The notes: a model not told the origin generated them from the letters alone. A DNA stretch of 64,000 nt from Mucilaginibacter_A sp050954285 (GCA_050954285.1 JBPBPL010000017.1:1-64000); one strand, 5' to 3'; positions 35,438 through 44,414 are shown, numbered from the stretch's first letter. Made by a program: numbers and translations.

Positions 35438-35473
35438 AAAAAAGAGCATCCCGGTTTTCAGGATGCTCTTTTT
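35438..35473 (-). terminator. Terminator of the M1 aminopeptidase gene
   Basis: AAAGAGCATCC / GGATGCTCTTT stem with flanking A and T runs, downstream of the minus-strand peptidase stop. Confidence 0.85.
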
Positions 35474-35478
35474 ATGCC

Positions 35479-35493
35479 GATAAAAACAGTATC
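35479..35493 (+). repeat. Dispersed motif copy (AC type)
   Basis: GATAAAAACAGTATC sits exactly between the peptidase stop codon (35496-35498) and its terminator hairpin. Confidence 0.8.
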
Positions 35494-35495
35494 GT

Positions 35496-38024
35496 TTATT
35501 TGGCAGCTTTTATTTCATCAATTGCTTTCGAGATGTAATCTGCCTGCGCATTTAACTGGTTTTTTAAACTTCCGTCAGCCGTTTTAGCCTGATTTTGCTT
35601 TTGTGTTTCCAGTTGGTTAAGCATAGACATTACCGGTTGATCGATGCCAAATTGTTTGTATTTAACGGCAAAGCTTTTAAAAGCATCAACCCGGGAATTT
35701 ACTTTTTGCGTATCATTTATTTTCCCTAGCATGGCAACGTAACCCTGTTGCATTGTATTAAATTTTACCTGCGGCGTGCCTTGGTCAAAAGCCTTACTTA
35801 CAAACGGCAGCTCCGTTTCCGAACCTTGCGAAGCATAAACAGATACCATCGCCTGTGTTAAGGCACCTTTATTGTCTTTTTCAAAACCTTTTGCCAGCTT
35901 TAAAGCATCATCCGGATTTTGAGCAGCCAGCGCATTTAAAGATGCACCTTCTACCGCGTACGACTGACTGTTGATTGCATTTTTGAAAAGAGGCAAATCG
36001 GCAGGGTTTTTCATTTTACCCAAAGCCAAAATTGCAGCTGATTTTACCGTATTATTTTGATCGTTTTGAGCAATGTTTGTCAATACTGGCAACGCAGCCT
36101 GTTTAATTTCATCACTGCTGAGGTTGATGTTCCGGATCGCCAAAGTGCGCAAACCATAATATTTGTCTTTCAGCGCGGCCAGCATAACTTTTCTCGCTCC
36201 GGCATCACCTTGTTTGCCTGTTAAAGCAAGCATCGCTTCAAAACGATCCAAATACAATGGCGCGTTAAAATATTGGAACACAAACTCATCCGAAGTTTTA
36301 TTGTCGGTTTTTTTGGCGAGGAGCACTTTATCGCCATCTACATTTACCAGATTTGGTTTGGAAGCTACTTTAAAAGTCAAGGTATCGCTTTTATCTTTCA
36401 TCCAAACTTGATGCCGCTCCATTTTTCCGCCGGCATAAATATCAATCGCCATCGGCAGCGTAAAAGCTTGTCCTTCCTGCGTTTGAGTTAGATAAACAGA
36501 CTGTGTTTTGCTGGCTTCGTCCCAATGATAATTAATGGTCAGATCCGGGTTGCCAGAACCATAGTACCACTGATTAAAGAACCAGTTTAAATCCTGACCA
36601 CTCACTTTTTCCATCGCTAAACGAAGCTGCTGCGCTTCGCCATTGCCCAGCGCATTCTGGCGGAGGTACAAATTTAACCCGCTAAAAAAAGCATCTTCGC
36701 CTAAATAATTGCGCAGCATATTTAAAATGCAGCCGCCTTTTTGGTAGGTAACCACATCAAACATATCTTCCTTATCAGCATAATGAAACCGCACCAGGTT
36801 TTTGGTTTGTGCATCTTTTGAGTTAAGGTAAGATTGCAGATTTTCGTAAATGTGCGCGCCGCCTTCATCTTTTCCGTAGCGGTGTTCGGCCCAGAGTGTT
36901 TCGCTAAAATCAGCAAAAGATTCATTCACCGTTAAATTGCTCCAGCTTTCGCAGGTAACATAATCGCCAAACCACTGGTGGAAAAGTTCGTGTGCAATCG
37001 TGCTTTCGCCAGCGCTGTAATTATCGTCCAGCATTTCCCGTGCTGTTTTTTGCACGTATTCGCCGTGTAAAGTCGCTGTCGTATTTTCCATCGCACCGCT
37101 AACGTAATCGCGGACTACAATCTGACTGTATTTGTTCCACGGAAAATCAACACCTAATTTCTGCGAATAAAAACCGATCAGCTCCGGCGTAAAACCAAAA
37201 ATTTGCCTGGCAAAAGGAGCATAAGCAGGTTCCAGATAATAATTTACCTCTTTATTTTTCCATTTATCCTTATAAATTTTGAAATCACCAACCGCCATCA
37301 TAAAAAGGTAAGGTGCGTTTGGTTTATCCATTTTCCAGGTATCGGTACGCAAACCATTTCCGGCAGGTTTTTGGGAGATCAGTTTTCCGTTAGAAAGTGT
37401 AACGTATTTTGCCGGAACCGTCATGCTGATTTCTTCCAGCGTTTTCTGATCCGGTTTATCAATTGTAGGGAACCATGCCGATGAACTTTCGGTTTCGCCC
37501 TGTGTCCAGATCTGGATCGGTTTGGTTTTATCCGCACCATCCGAATTGATAAAATACAAACCTTTGGCGTCACTTATTGCCGTGCTGCCCATTGCTTTCA
37601 ACTTGTCTGGCTTCGCCGTGTAGCTTAAATAAAGTGTATAATTTTCTGCGGAAGTATAATTTTTATCAAGCTTAATTTTCAGCTTCAAACTATCATACGA
37701 AAACTTCAGCGCCACATTTTTACCATTTTTTACTACTGAAATTTGGTTGATGTCCATTCCTTTAGCATCCAAACTAAGCGAATCTGTGGCGTAAAAATGA
37801 GGTTTCAATGTAACCCATTCTTTGCCGTACAAATAATGTTTGCCATAATCAAAGCGGACATCCAATTTGGTATTTACCAGATCGTTAATTTTAGTTGGCG
37901 TAGCGCGGTAAATTTTTAAAGCCGGATTCTCAGGTTGTGTTTGGGCGGAAGCATTAAGAAAAATAAAATTTGCAGAAAGAAAAAATGCAGCGAAAGCCGT
38001 TTTTTTAAATGGGGATATTTTCAT
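35496..38024 (-). CDS. M1-family metallo-aminopeptidase
   Basis: 842 residues, exported: signal peptide ending near LNASAQ. N-terminal beta domain, then gluzincin core with the exopeptidase GAMENTTA motif and zinc site HELFHQWFGDYVTC plus NESFADFSETL (Glu ligand). The last about 270 residues are HEAT-like helical repeats (LRTLAIRNINLSSDE, AAILALGKMKNPADL). Cleaves N-terminal residues from peptides in the periplasm or outside the cell. Monocistronic with clear terminator. Confidence 0.93.
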   Translation of the reverse strand: MKISPFKKTAFAAFFLSANFIFLNASAQTQPENPALKIYRATPTKINDLVNTKLDVRFDYGKHYLYGKEWVTLKPHFYATDSLSLDAKGMDINQISVVKNGKNVALKFSYDSLKLKIKLDKNYTSAENYTLYLSYTAKPDKLKAMGSTAISDAKGLYFINSDGADKTKPIQIWTQGETESSSAWFPTIDKPDQKTLEEISMTVPAKYVTLSNGKLISQKPAGNGLRTDTWKMDKPNAPYLFMMAVGDFKIYKDKWKNKEVNYYLEPAYAPFARQIFGFTPELIGFYSQKLGVDFPWNKYSQIVVRDYVSGAMENTTATLHGEYVQKTAREMLDDNYSAGESTIAHELFHQWFGDYVTCESWSNLTVNESFADFSETLWAEHRYGKDEGGAHIYENLQSYLNSKDAQTKNLVRFHYADKEDMFDVVTYQKGGCILNMLRNYLGEDAFFSGLNLYLRQNALGNGEAQQLRLAMEKVSGQDLNWFFNQWYYGSGNPDLTINYHWDEASKTQSVYLTQTQEGQAFTLPMAIDIYAGGKMERHQVWMKDKSDTLTFKVASKPNLVNVDGDKVLLAKKTDNKTSDEFVFQYFNAPLYLDRFEAMLALTGKQGDAGARKVMLAALKDKYYGLRTLAIRNINLSSDEIKQAALPVLTNIAQNDQNNTVKSAAILALGKMKNPADLPLFKNAINSQSYAVEGASLNALAAQNPDDALKLAKGFEKDNKGALTQAMVSVYASQGSETELPFVSKAFDQGTPQVKFNTMQQGYVAMLGKINDTQKVNSRVDAFKSFAVKYKQFGIDQPVMSMLNQLETQKQNQAKTADGSLKNQLNAQADYISKAIDEIKAAK

Positions 38025-38074
38025 AATTAAACAATAAGCAGTTAAAATTAGATTTTATTGCTTAAAAAAAGACA

Positions 38075-38109
38075 AAAAAAATCCGGCGAACGTTATTCAC
38101 CGGATTTTA
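38075..38109 (-). terminator. Terminator of the bacilliredoxin gene
   Basis: AAAATCCGGCGAA / TTCACCGGATTTT stem (one mismatch); the minus strand has a T-run after it. Confidence 0.75.
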
Positions 38110-38113
38110 TATC

Positions 38114-38128
38114 GATAAAAACAGTATT
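38114..38128 (+). repeat. Dispersed motif copy (AC type)
   Basis: GATAAAAACAGTATT overlaps the stop codon of the bacilliredoxin gene and ends just before its terminator hairpin, with a TTTTATATC flank. Confidence 0.8.
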
Positions 38129-38537
38129 AGCAATACTGATCAAAAGCACCAGCCAAGTTATCAGCAATCATTTGCGCCGGGCGGCCTTCAATCTGGCGGC
38201 GTTCTATAATATGCACTAATTTTCCATCCTTAAACAAAGCCATAGAAGGTGAGGACGGCGGATAAGGCAACATGTAATCACGTGCAGCGTTTACAGCATC
38301 CGTTTCCATGCCGGCAAAAACCGTTACAAAACGATCAGGAACTTTGCCGTTTTTCGTTACCATTTTAGCAGCCGGGCGCGCATTGGCAGCTGCACAACCA
38401 CAAACCGAATTAACCATTACAAACGTGGTTCCTTCTGTTTCGATAGCGTTTTTTACTTCTTCGGCATTTTTTAATTCCTGAAAACCAACTTTGGTTAAAT
38501 CTTCCCGCATCGGGGCAACTAAATATTCTGGATACAT
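38127..38537 (-). CDS. BrxA/BrxB-family bacilliredoxin
   Basis: 136 residues, thioredoxin-like fold. The CGC active site is seen in NSVCGCAAANARPA (about residues 54-56), and the N-terminal MYPEYLVAPMREDL matches the family. Removes bacillithiol-type mixed disulfides or acts as a thiol switch. Divergent from ahcY. Assignment is good, the native thiol is inferred. Confidence 0.9.
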   Translation of the reverse strand: MYPEYLVAPMREDLTKVGFQELKNAEEVKNAIETEGTTFVMVNSVCGCAAANARPAAKMVTKNGKVPDRFVTVFAGMETDAVNAARDYMLPYPPSSPSMALFKDGKLVHIIERRQIEGRPAQMIADNLAGAFDQYC

Positions 38538-38664
38538 GGCACTTTTCTTTTAAAACTCCTGCTAAATTAATCAATCTGTTTTACACGTACTCTTCTGATT
38601 AAAATATTAACATTGAACTGACAACGTTATACAGCCATTTTCGGAGAGTAAAATTTTTTATAAC

Positions 38665-38672
38665 TACTTTTG
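38665..38672 (+). promoter_or_regulatory. -7 box of ahcY
   Basis: TACTTTTG, exact match to TAnnTTTG. It overlaps the in-frame TTG at 38670, so translation must start at the ATG at 38691. Confidence 0.6.
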
Positions 38673-38675
38673 CAT

Positions 38676-38689
38676 GATAAAAGAAGCAT
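38676..38689 (+). repeat. Dispersed motif copy filling the ahcY 5' leader
   Basis: GATAAAAGAAGCAT lies between the -7 box and the ATG at 38691, so it would form nearly the whole untranslated leader of ahcY mRNA. Confidence 0.8.
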
Positions 38690-38690
38690 T

Positions 38691-40004
38691 ATGTCATTAG
38701 TAGAAACTTACACTCCCTACAAAGTAAAAGATATTAATCTGGCCGAATGGGGCCGCAAAGAAATTAGCCTGGCCGAAGCAGAAATGCCGGGTTTAATGGC
38801 TTTGCGTCAGGAATACGGTGCATCAAAACCGCTGAAGGGCGCACGGATTGCCGGTTGTTTGCACATGACCATTCAGACAGCAGTTTTGATTGAAACGCTG
38901 ATTGAATTGGGCGCAGAAGTTACCTGGTCATCCTGCAATATTTTTTCCACCCAAGATCACGCAGCAGCGGCAATTGCGGCTGCCGGAATTTCAGTTTATG
39001 CCTGGAAAGGAATGAACGAAGAAGAATTTGAATGGTGCATTGAGCAAACGTTGCATTTTGGTGAAAACCAGGAGCCTTTGAACATGATTTTGGATGATGG
39101 CGGCGATTTGACTAATTTGGTTTTGGATAAATATCCGGAACTGGTTGCAGCCATTAAAGGTTTATCTGAAGAAACCACCACCGGTGTACACCGGTTGTAC
39201 GAACGTGTGAAAAATGGCACGTTGCCAATTCCTGCCATCAACGTAAATGATTCGGTTACGAAATCCAAGTTTGATAATAAATACGGTTGCCGCGAGTCTT
39301 TGGTTGATGCCATTCGCCGTGCAACTGACGTAATGATGGCCGGGAAAGTAGCTGTAGTTTGCGGTTATGGTGATGTTGGAAAAGGTTCTGCGGACTCTTT
39401 GCGCAATGCCGGTGTTCGGGTAATTGTTACCGAGATTGACCCGATTTGTGCATTGCAAGCTGCCATGGAAGGTTTTGAAGTGAAGAAACTGGCAACCGCC
39501 ATAAAAGAAGCTGATATTGTAGTTACCGCAACCGGAAATTGCAATATTGTACGCGAAGAACATTTCCGTGCTTTAAAAGATAAAGCAATTGTTTGCAACA
39601 TCGGCCATTTTGATAATGAGATTGATATGGCTTGGTTGAACGGAACTTATGGTCATTCCAAAATTGAAATTAAGCCACAAGTTGATAAATATACCATCGA
39701 AGGTAAAGATGTAATTGTACTGGCAGAAGGCCGTTTGGTAAATTTGGGTTGTGCAACCGGGCATCCAAGTTTCGTGATGAGTGCTTCTTTTACCAATCAA
39801 ACTTTGGCACAATTGGAACTTTGGATGAATACCGACAAGTATGAAAACAAAGTTTATACTTTACCAAAAACTTTGGATGAAAAAGTTGCAAGATTGCATT
39901 TGGCTAAAATTGGTGTTGAATTGGAACAACTGGATAAAGCACAAGCTGAATATATCGGCGTGAGTGTTGATGGTCCGTTTAAAGCGGATTATTACAGATA
40001 TTAA
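38691..40004 (+). CDS. ahcY: S-adenosylhomocysteine hydrolase
   Basis: 437 residues from the ATG at 38691. Splits S-adenosylhomocysteine to adenosine and homocysteine, closing the methylation cycle. Motifs: GARIAGCLHMTIQTAVL, SCNIFSTQDHAAAA, NVNDSVTKSKFDN with the catalytic Lys, the NAD loop VCGYGDVGKGSA, and the C-terminal PFKADYYRY. The TTG at 38670 is rejected as a start because the promoter overlaps it. Terminator follows. Confidence 0.97.
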   Translation: MSLVETYTPYKVKDINLAEWGRKEISLAEAEMPGLMALRQEYGASKPLKGARIAGCLHMTIQTAVLIETLIELGAEVTWSSCNIFSTQDHAAAAIAAAGISVYAWKGMNEEEFEWCIEQTLHFGENQEPLNMILDDGGDLTNLVLDKYPELVAAIKGLSEETTTGVHRLYERVKNGTLPIPAINVNDSVTKSKFDNKYGCRESLVDAIRRATDVMMAGKVAVVCGYGDVGKGSADSLRNAGVRVIVTEIDPICALQAAMEGFEVKKLATAIKEADIVVTATGNCNIVREEHFRALKDKAIVCNIGHFDNEIDMAWLNGTYGHSKIEIKPQVDKYTIEGKDVIVLAEGRLVNLGCATGHPSFVMSASFTNQTLAQLELWMNTDKYENKVYTLPKTLDEKVARLHLAKIGVELEQLDKAQAEYIGVSVDGPFKADYYRY

Positions 40005-40018
40005 ATTTTTTAATTATT

Positions 40019-40058
40019 AAACAGAAAAGCCACTTTTATAAAGTGGCTTTTCTGTTTA
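40019..40058 (+). terminator. Terminator of ahcY
   Basis: AAACAGAAAAGCCACTTT / AAGTGGCTTTTCTGTTT long stem with TATA loop. Confidence 0.85.
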
Positions 40059-40077
40059 ATATAACAATACTTTTTTT

Positions 40078-40938
40078 ATGATTAAAAAACTTACTTTCCT
40101 GATACTTCTTTTATCGTGCAATTTTGTGTTTAATGTTGCTGCCCAAGATCTCCCGAAAACAGAAAAACTAATCAAGCAACGATACAATCTTTTCCACCCG
40201 ACACCGAAAGATTCGTTGCGGGAAATGGATCCTGATCGGCCAAATATTACTGAATCGCCTTACACGGTTGATGCCGGGCACATCCAATATGAAGCCGATT
40301 TTTTGCGTTATCAATATAAAACAACAGATGAAAGCCGCGAACGTGCTTTGCTTTACAATTATTTCAACGTTAAACTTGGACTGACAAATAGTTTGGCGGT
40401 GCAGTTGCTGGTGCAAACTTATGCGCATCAAAGTACGCTTCAGTTGGATACTAAAGACAAAACAAGTGACGGTGGTTTTGGTGATTTAACACTTCGTTTA
40501 AAAAAGAATTTTTTAGGTAATGATGGTAATATTTCATTGGCTGTCATTCCATATTTAACTTTTCCAACCAATCATTATGACGGTAATTCCAAGTATGAAG
40601 GCGGGATTATTGTTCCGATTATGTTCAAATTAAAAAACGACTGGCAGCTAAGTGTACAAGTAGAAGGCGACCGCTTGAAAGATGATGAAGGAGATGGAAT
40701 GCACAACGAACTATTGCAAGCTGTTAATATTACTCATCCAATTTTCACTAAAAAATTAAATGCTTTTTTGGAAACTTACTATGAATACAATTTAAATGCG
40801 CACAATATTAACAATTACTTGGATGCTGCTTTGCAATACGGCATATCCAAGTCTGTCATGTTTGATATTGGCTTTAATTATGGTATCCAAAAAGCTGCCG
40901 ATCATGCTTTTTTTGCGGGTATTGCGTTTCGAATTTAA
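40078..40938 (+). CDS. Outer-membrane MetA-pathway-type transporter/porin-like protein
   Basis: 286 residues. Signal peptide whose core LILLLSCN is encoded by a motif copy (40101-40115), cleaved near NVAAQ. After DRPNITESPYTVDAGHIQYE the chain is beta-barrel-like with alternating strands (LRYQYKTTDE, VIPYLTFPTN, GFNYGIQK) and resembles the Phenol_MetA_deg outer-membrane family. Substrate unknown. Convergent with a deacetylase gene directly at its end. Confidence 0.75.
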   Translation: MIKKLTFLILLLSCNFVFNVAAQDLPKTEKLIKQRYNLFHPTPKDSLREMDPDRPNITESPYTVDAGHIQYEADFLRYQYKTTDESRERALLYNYFNVKLGLTNSLAVQLLVQTYAHQSTLQLDTKDKTSDGGFGDLTLRLKKNFLGNDGNISLAVIPYLTFPTNHYDGNSKYEGGIIVPIMFKLKNDWQLSVQVEGDRLKDDEGDGMHNELLQAVNITHPIFTKKLNAFLETYYEYNLNAHNINNYLDAALQYGISKSVMFDIGFNYGIQKAADHAFFAGIAFRI

Positions 40939-41925
40939 TTAGTGGTATTCTTCATCCAAACTTTCGCGCAAGTCATACAACAACCACTGTTTTTGCACAA
41001 CATTTTTTTGTTCTGATTTTAATAAACTGATAAAATCATTTACACCAATCGGCTCGTTGCCGTTGCCATGAATCAGTACGATGCTTCCTGGCAATGCGCG
41101 TTGTCCTTTGGCCAGCCAGGCATCGCTGCCAATCGGAATTAAACCAAAACCAGTGATTTCGTACAATAATTTCGCATCAGAAACCAATCCCGGAAACCGG
41201 AAAAATACTGAAGGCAACAAGCCGTTCTGCAACATGGCCTGTTCGGTTTCCAGCACTTCATAATTTATATTGGTGCCCGGTTCCAGCAAAAAGTTTTCTT
41301 TCAGTGGTTTTTTCGGATCAACACGGTGATTGTACGTATGGTTGATCCAGGTGATGAAAATATGTCCGTCCAATTCCTGATTTTTGAGCCAGTTCAAATC
41401 CGCCTGATGGTCTTTCATCCACAAACCCGAAACCGAAATGGCCACCGGCGGATGCGGTTCTACTTTGCTGAATTCCTGAAAAACATCCGTAAAAATTCGC
41501 CGGTCAAGCACTTTATGCGACGGACAAAGATCGATCGTTAAACTGATGCCAGCTTCCTTCGGCATTCCCTGCACAATTCCCGCATCCTGAATGGTAACAG
41601 ATTGTTTTTCGGCAGCCGTTAAAGCGTTGGTGTAAGCTGTATTGCTGAAAGTTTGTCGTGCTTCGGCAAGCGTTGTTGGTTTAAGCTGATATAAATTGGC
41701 TTCATTAACTTTAGTATTTAAGGTACGCGGTTCTACCAGCAAAAGCCAGGTTTTGCCGGCATCTTCAAAACGGCGGATAGCCAGCCAGTTTTCCGTATTT
41801 CTTCTGGCAGAAGCATAATAAGTTTCGTAGTTGTGTATGGCTTTAAAAGTTGGCGTTTGGGCTGATGCTTCTTTTATCGGTATAAAAAGAGTGAGCAAGA
41901 GGAGAAGTTTTAGTTTGAATAACAT
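40939..41925 (-). CDS. Polysaccharide-deacetylase-family protein
   Basis: 328 residues, exported (signal peptide ending KEASAQ, partly encoded by a motif copy at 41864-41880). NodB-like fold is suggested by motif 1 as SLTIDLCPS (about 129-137, one Asp), a metal-binding HTYNH, an FRFPGLVSD motif and a C-terminal GSIVLIHGNGN. Would remove acetyl groups from a cell-surface or environmental glycan. The single Asp of motif 1 is a variant from the usual Asp-Asp. The stop codon directly abuts the porin-like gene. Confidence 0.75.
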   Translation of the reverse strand: MLFKLKLLLLLTLFIPIKEASAQTPTFKAIHNYETYYASARRNTENWLAIRRFEDAGKTWLLLVEPRTLNTKVNEANLYQLKPTTLAEARQTFSNTAYTNALTAAEKQSVTIQDAGIVQGMPKEAGISLTIDLCPSHKVLDRRIFTDVFQEFSKVEPHPPVAISVSGLWMKDHQADLNWLKNQELDGHIFITWINHTYNHRVDPKKPLKENFLLEPGTNINYEVLETEQAMLQNGLLPSVFFRFPGLVSDAKLLYEITGFGLIPIGSDAWLAKGQRALPGSIVLIHGNGNEPIGVNDFISLLKSEQKNVVQKQWLLYDLRESLDEEYH

Positions 41926-42032
41926 AAAGTTTAGTAATAGAATTATTTTGAACGCAAAAGCGCAAGAAGTGGTTCTGTCAAAATAATAATATGTGTACTT
42001 AATAAATTAACTTAGTAGCTATAAAACATCAA

Positions 42033-42830
42033 ATGAAAATATTTATAAGCTGGTCAGGAAATACGAGTAAAGAAGTAGCAGAATATTTGAGAACATGGAT
42101 TGAACAAATTATTCAAGCCGCTGAGCCTTGGATTTCTGTAGAAATTAATAAAGGTAAAAGGTGGAATCAAGAAATTAGTTTAAAACTTGAAGAATCCAAA
42201 ATTGGCATATTTTGTATTACTAAAGAAAATTTAAATGCTCCTTGGATATTATTTGAGGCAGGAGCAATCTCAAAGTCTCATGATTCATTTGTTTGTACTT
42301 TCTTGATCGATTTACAACCAACCGATTTGATAGGACCTTTATCTTTATTTCAAGCAACAAAATTTAATAAAGAAGATGTATTTAAACTTTTAACAACTAT
42401 AAATCAATCTATAGCCAAATATGGAGGAAGATCATTAAGCATAGAAACTTTAAAGTCACTTTTTGAAAAATTTTATCCTGAACTTGAAATCAAAATAAAG
42501 CAAATATTATCTATAATAAAGAGTGATGATACTCAAGAAATTAGAACTGATAGGGAATTATTAGAAGAATCGATACAAATATTGAGAAGTTTTAAATTAG
42601 TGAAATCTGATTCTACCATTGAAAAAGAAGCAAAGGAATTATTAGATTTTTACGCTAAGAAATATGCGAAAATGGTACAAGGACTTAATTATGATGAGGT
42701 TGGGAATGATTTGCATATTGATGATTTTATGAAATATATACATGACAATCCATTACTTCTTAAATTTTTTGGAGGGAAAGATGGACTAAAAAGTTATATT
42801 TCTATTGAATATGATGATCTCCCATTTTAA
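42033..42830 (+). CDS. TIR-domain protein, possible anti-phage effector
   Basis: 265 residues. Residues 1-140 form a TIR_2-like domain: MKIFISWSGNTSKEVAEYL at the start, RWNQEISLKLEESKIGIFCIT, and PWILFEAGAISK, whose Glu fits the NADase catalytic residue of TIR enzymes. The C-terminal about 110 residues are helical and unrecognised, and may sense or oligomerise. Markedly AT-rich compared with its neighbours and free of the dispersed motif, which suggests transfer. No partner defence gene is adjacent; it stands between a deacetylase and pdxJ. Confidence 0.8.
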   Translation: MKIFISWSGNTSKEVAEYLRTWIEQIIQAAEPWISVEINKGKRWNQEISLKLEESKIGIFCITKENLNAPWILFEAGAISKSHDSFVCTFLIDLQPTDLIGPLSLFQATKFNKEDVFKLLTTINQSIAKYGGRSLSIETLKSLFEKFYPELEIKIKQILSIIKSDDTQEIRTDRELLEESIQILRSFKLVKSDSTIEKEAKELLDFYAKKYAKMVQGLNYDEVGNDLHIDDFMKYIHDNPLLLKFFGGKDGLKSYISIEYDDLPF

Positions 42831-42896
42831 AGGTACTTTTTGTATATAATTTTTATTCCGACAAAACATCTTCTTCAAATCTCTACTTTTACCGGC

Positions 42897-43613
42897 ATGG
42901 CGCATTTATCCGTTAACATCAATAAAATAGCTACGTTGCGCAATTCGCGCGGTGGCAATAATCCTGATCTGGTAAAAGTAGCGCTCGATTGCGAACGTTT
43001 CGGTGCTGAAGGAATTACGGTGCATCCGCGGCCAGACGAGCGGCATATTCGTTACCAGGATGTGTTCGACCTGAAAAAAGTAATTGCTACCGAGTTTAAT
43101 ATTGAAGGCAATTGCCAAGAACAAAAATTTGTTGATCTGGTGCTGGCCAACCAGCCGGCACAGGTTACTCTGGTTCCGGATGTTTTAGGTCAGATTACTT
43201 CCAATCATGGTTGGGATACGATTAAAAACCAGGATTACCTGAAAGAAATTATTGCTGTTTTTAAGGCACAAAATATCCGGGTTTCTCTTTTTGTTGATCC
43301 TGATGTAAAAATGGTGGAAGCTGCTGCAACTACCGGAACTGATCGGATTGAACTTTATACCGAAGCTTATGCCTCCAACTTTCATCAAAATAAAGAACAA
43401 GCGATTGCGCCTTACATAAAAGCTGCCGAAAAAGCAGTTGAATTAGGTTTAGGTTTAAATGCCGGTCACGATCTGGATCTGCATAACTTAAAATATTTTG
43501 CTCAAAATATTCCCGGTTTACTGGAAGTGAGTATTGGTCATGCGTTAATTGCTGATGCTTTGTATCTGGGGTTGGAAAATACGATACAAATGTATTTACG
43601 CTGTTTGGCTTGA
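42897..43613 (+). CDS. pdxJ: Pyridoxine 5'-phosphate synthase
   Basis: 238 residues from MAHLSVNINKIATLRN at 42897; the in-frame codons upstream to 42840 do not look like protein of the family, and a TACTTTTA promoter-like box lies at 42884. Condenses 1-deoxyxylulose 5-phosphate with 3-amino-1-hydroxyacetone phosphate in vitamin B6 synthesis. Motifs: GAEGITVHPRPDERHI, FNIEGN, LVPD and LGLNAGHDLDLHN. The TGA overlaps the TTG start of the aquaporin gene. Confidence 0.95.
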   Translation: MAHLSVNINKIATLRNSRGGNNPDLVKVALDCERFGAEGITVHPRPDERHIRYQDVFDLKKVIATEFNIEGNCQEQKFVDLVLANQPAQVTLVPDVLGQITSNHGWDTIKNQDYLKEIIAVFKAQNIRVSLFVDPDVKMVEAAATTGTDRIELYTEAYASNFHQNKEQAIAPYIKAAEKAVELGLGLNAGHDLDLHNLKYFAQNIPGLLEVSIGHALIADALYLGLENTIQMYLRCLA

Positions 43614-44278
43614 TCTTTCCAGCCAAACATGAACTAAAAAAGTATACAGCCGAGTTTTTAGCCACTTTCGGCTTAATGTTTTTTGGAACCGGAACGGTTG
43701 TAGTTAGCCAGGAAATTCCGGGTTTGCTTTTTAATGGTAGCGGCGCTTTGGCTTTTGGGTTGATTGTTACGCTGATGATTTACGCTTTCGGTAAAATTTC
43801 CGGAGCCAACATGAATCCGGTGGTTTCTTTTGCCTTTGCCTGGCTCAAAATGCACTCGTATCGGGATGCTTTGTTTTACACCATTTTCCAGGCGGCCGGG
43901 GCGCTCAGTGCTTCTTTTACCTTGCATTTTTTGTTTCCGCAGAATAAATATTTAGGTGGTACTTTGCCTGCCGGAAGTGAACTGCAATCGTTCGTGCTCG
44001 AAATTTTGCTTACTTTTTTATTGATATTGGTCGTACTGCTGTTGTCGGAAGCATCATCCAAAATCAAATCTTTTTCTGCGATTTTGATTGGTTTGGTGGT
44101 TGGGTTGGAAGCATATTTTGCCGGCCCGATCAGCGGTGCTTCCATGAATCCGGTTCGGTCGCTTGCGCCAGCAATTGTTTCCGGTCAGCTGCAGCATTTA
44201 TGGATTTATCTTCTTGCTCCTTTTATCGGTGCTTTTTTGGCGGCATTTGTGTGGAAATTCAAGCTGAAATCAAAATAA
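43610..44278 (+). CDS. MIP-family aquaporin/glycerol channel
   Basis: 222 residues from a TTG start that overlaps the pdxJ stop (TTGA), which implies translational coupling; the nearby ATG is out of frame. Six hydrophobic helices and the two half-helix loops as SGANMNPVVSF (about 63-73) and SGASMNPVRSL (about 179-189). Both NPA motifs have Val instead of Ala. Conducts water or small neutral solutes such as glycerol; selectivity unknown. Confidence 0.85.
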   Translation: MIFPAKHELKKYTAEFLATFGLMFFGTGTVVVSQEIPGLLFNGSGALAFGLIVTLMIYAFGKISGANMNPVVSFAFAWLKMHSYRDALFYTIFQAAGALSASFTLHFLFPQNKYLGGTLPAGSELQSFVLEILLTFLLILVVLLLSEASSKIKSFSAILIGLVVGLEAYFAGPISGASMNPVRSLAPAIVSGQLQHLWIYLLAPFIGAFLAAFVWKFKLKSK

Positions 44279-44327
44279 TCAGGTTTTCTGCGGAGCGGAT
44301 TTCTCCCGAATTACAAAAAAAAGTATA

Positions 44328-44341
44328 ATAAAAACAGCATC
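44328..44341 (+). repeat. Dispersed motif copy (AC type)
   Basis: ATAAAAACAGCATC in the gap between the aquaporin and gcvP, about 65 bases before the gcvP -7 box. Confidence 0.7.
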
Positions 44342-44406
44342 ATAAATGTTTGTGTAATTATGCTGTAACGATTGCCGGAAATATTGATCCTGAAAAGTCA
44401 AAAGCA

Positions 44407-44414
44407 TACCTTTG
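44407..44414 (+). promoter_or_regulatory. Promoter of gcvP
   Basis: TACCTTTG (-7 box) preceded by TTG at 20 bases spacing, the best two-part Bacteroidota promoter in the window. It supports the ATG at 44437 and a leader of about 15-20 bases. Confidence 0.65.

Noticed and set aside
38670..38690. TTG start adding seven residues to AhcY
   Set aside because: It overlaps the -7 box, and the extra residues are just the translated dispersed motif.
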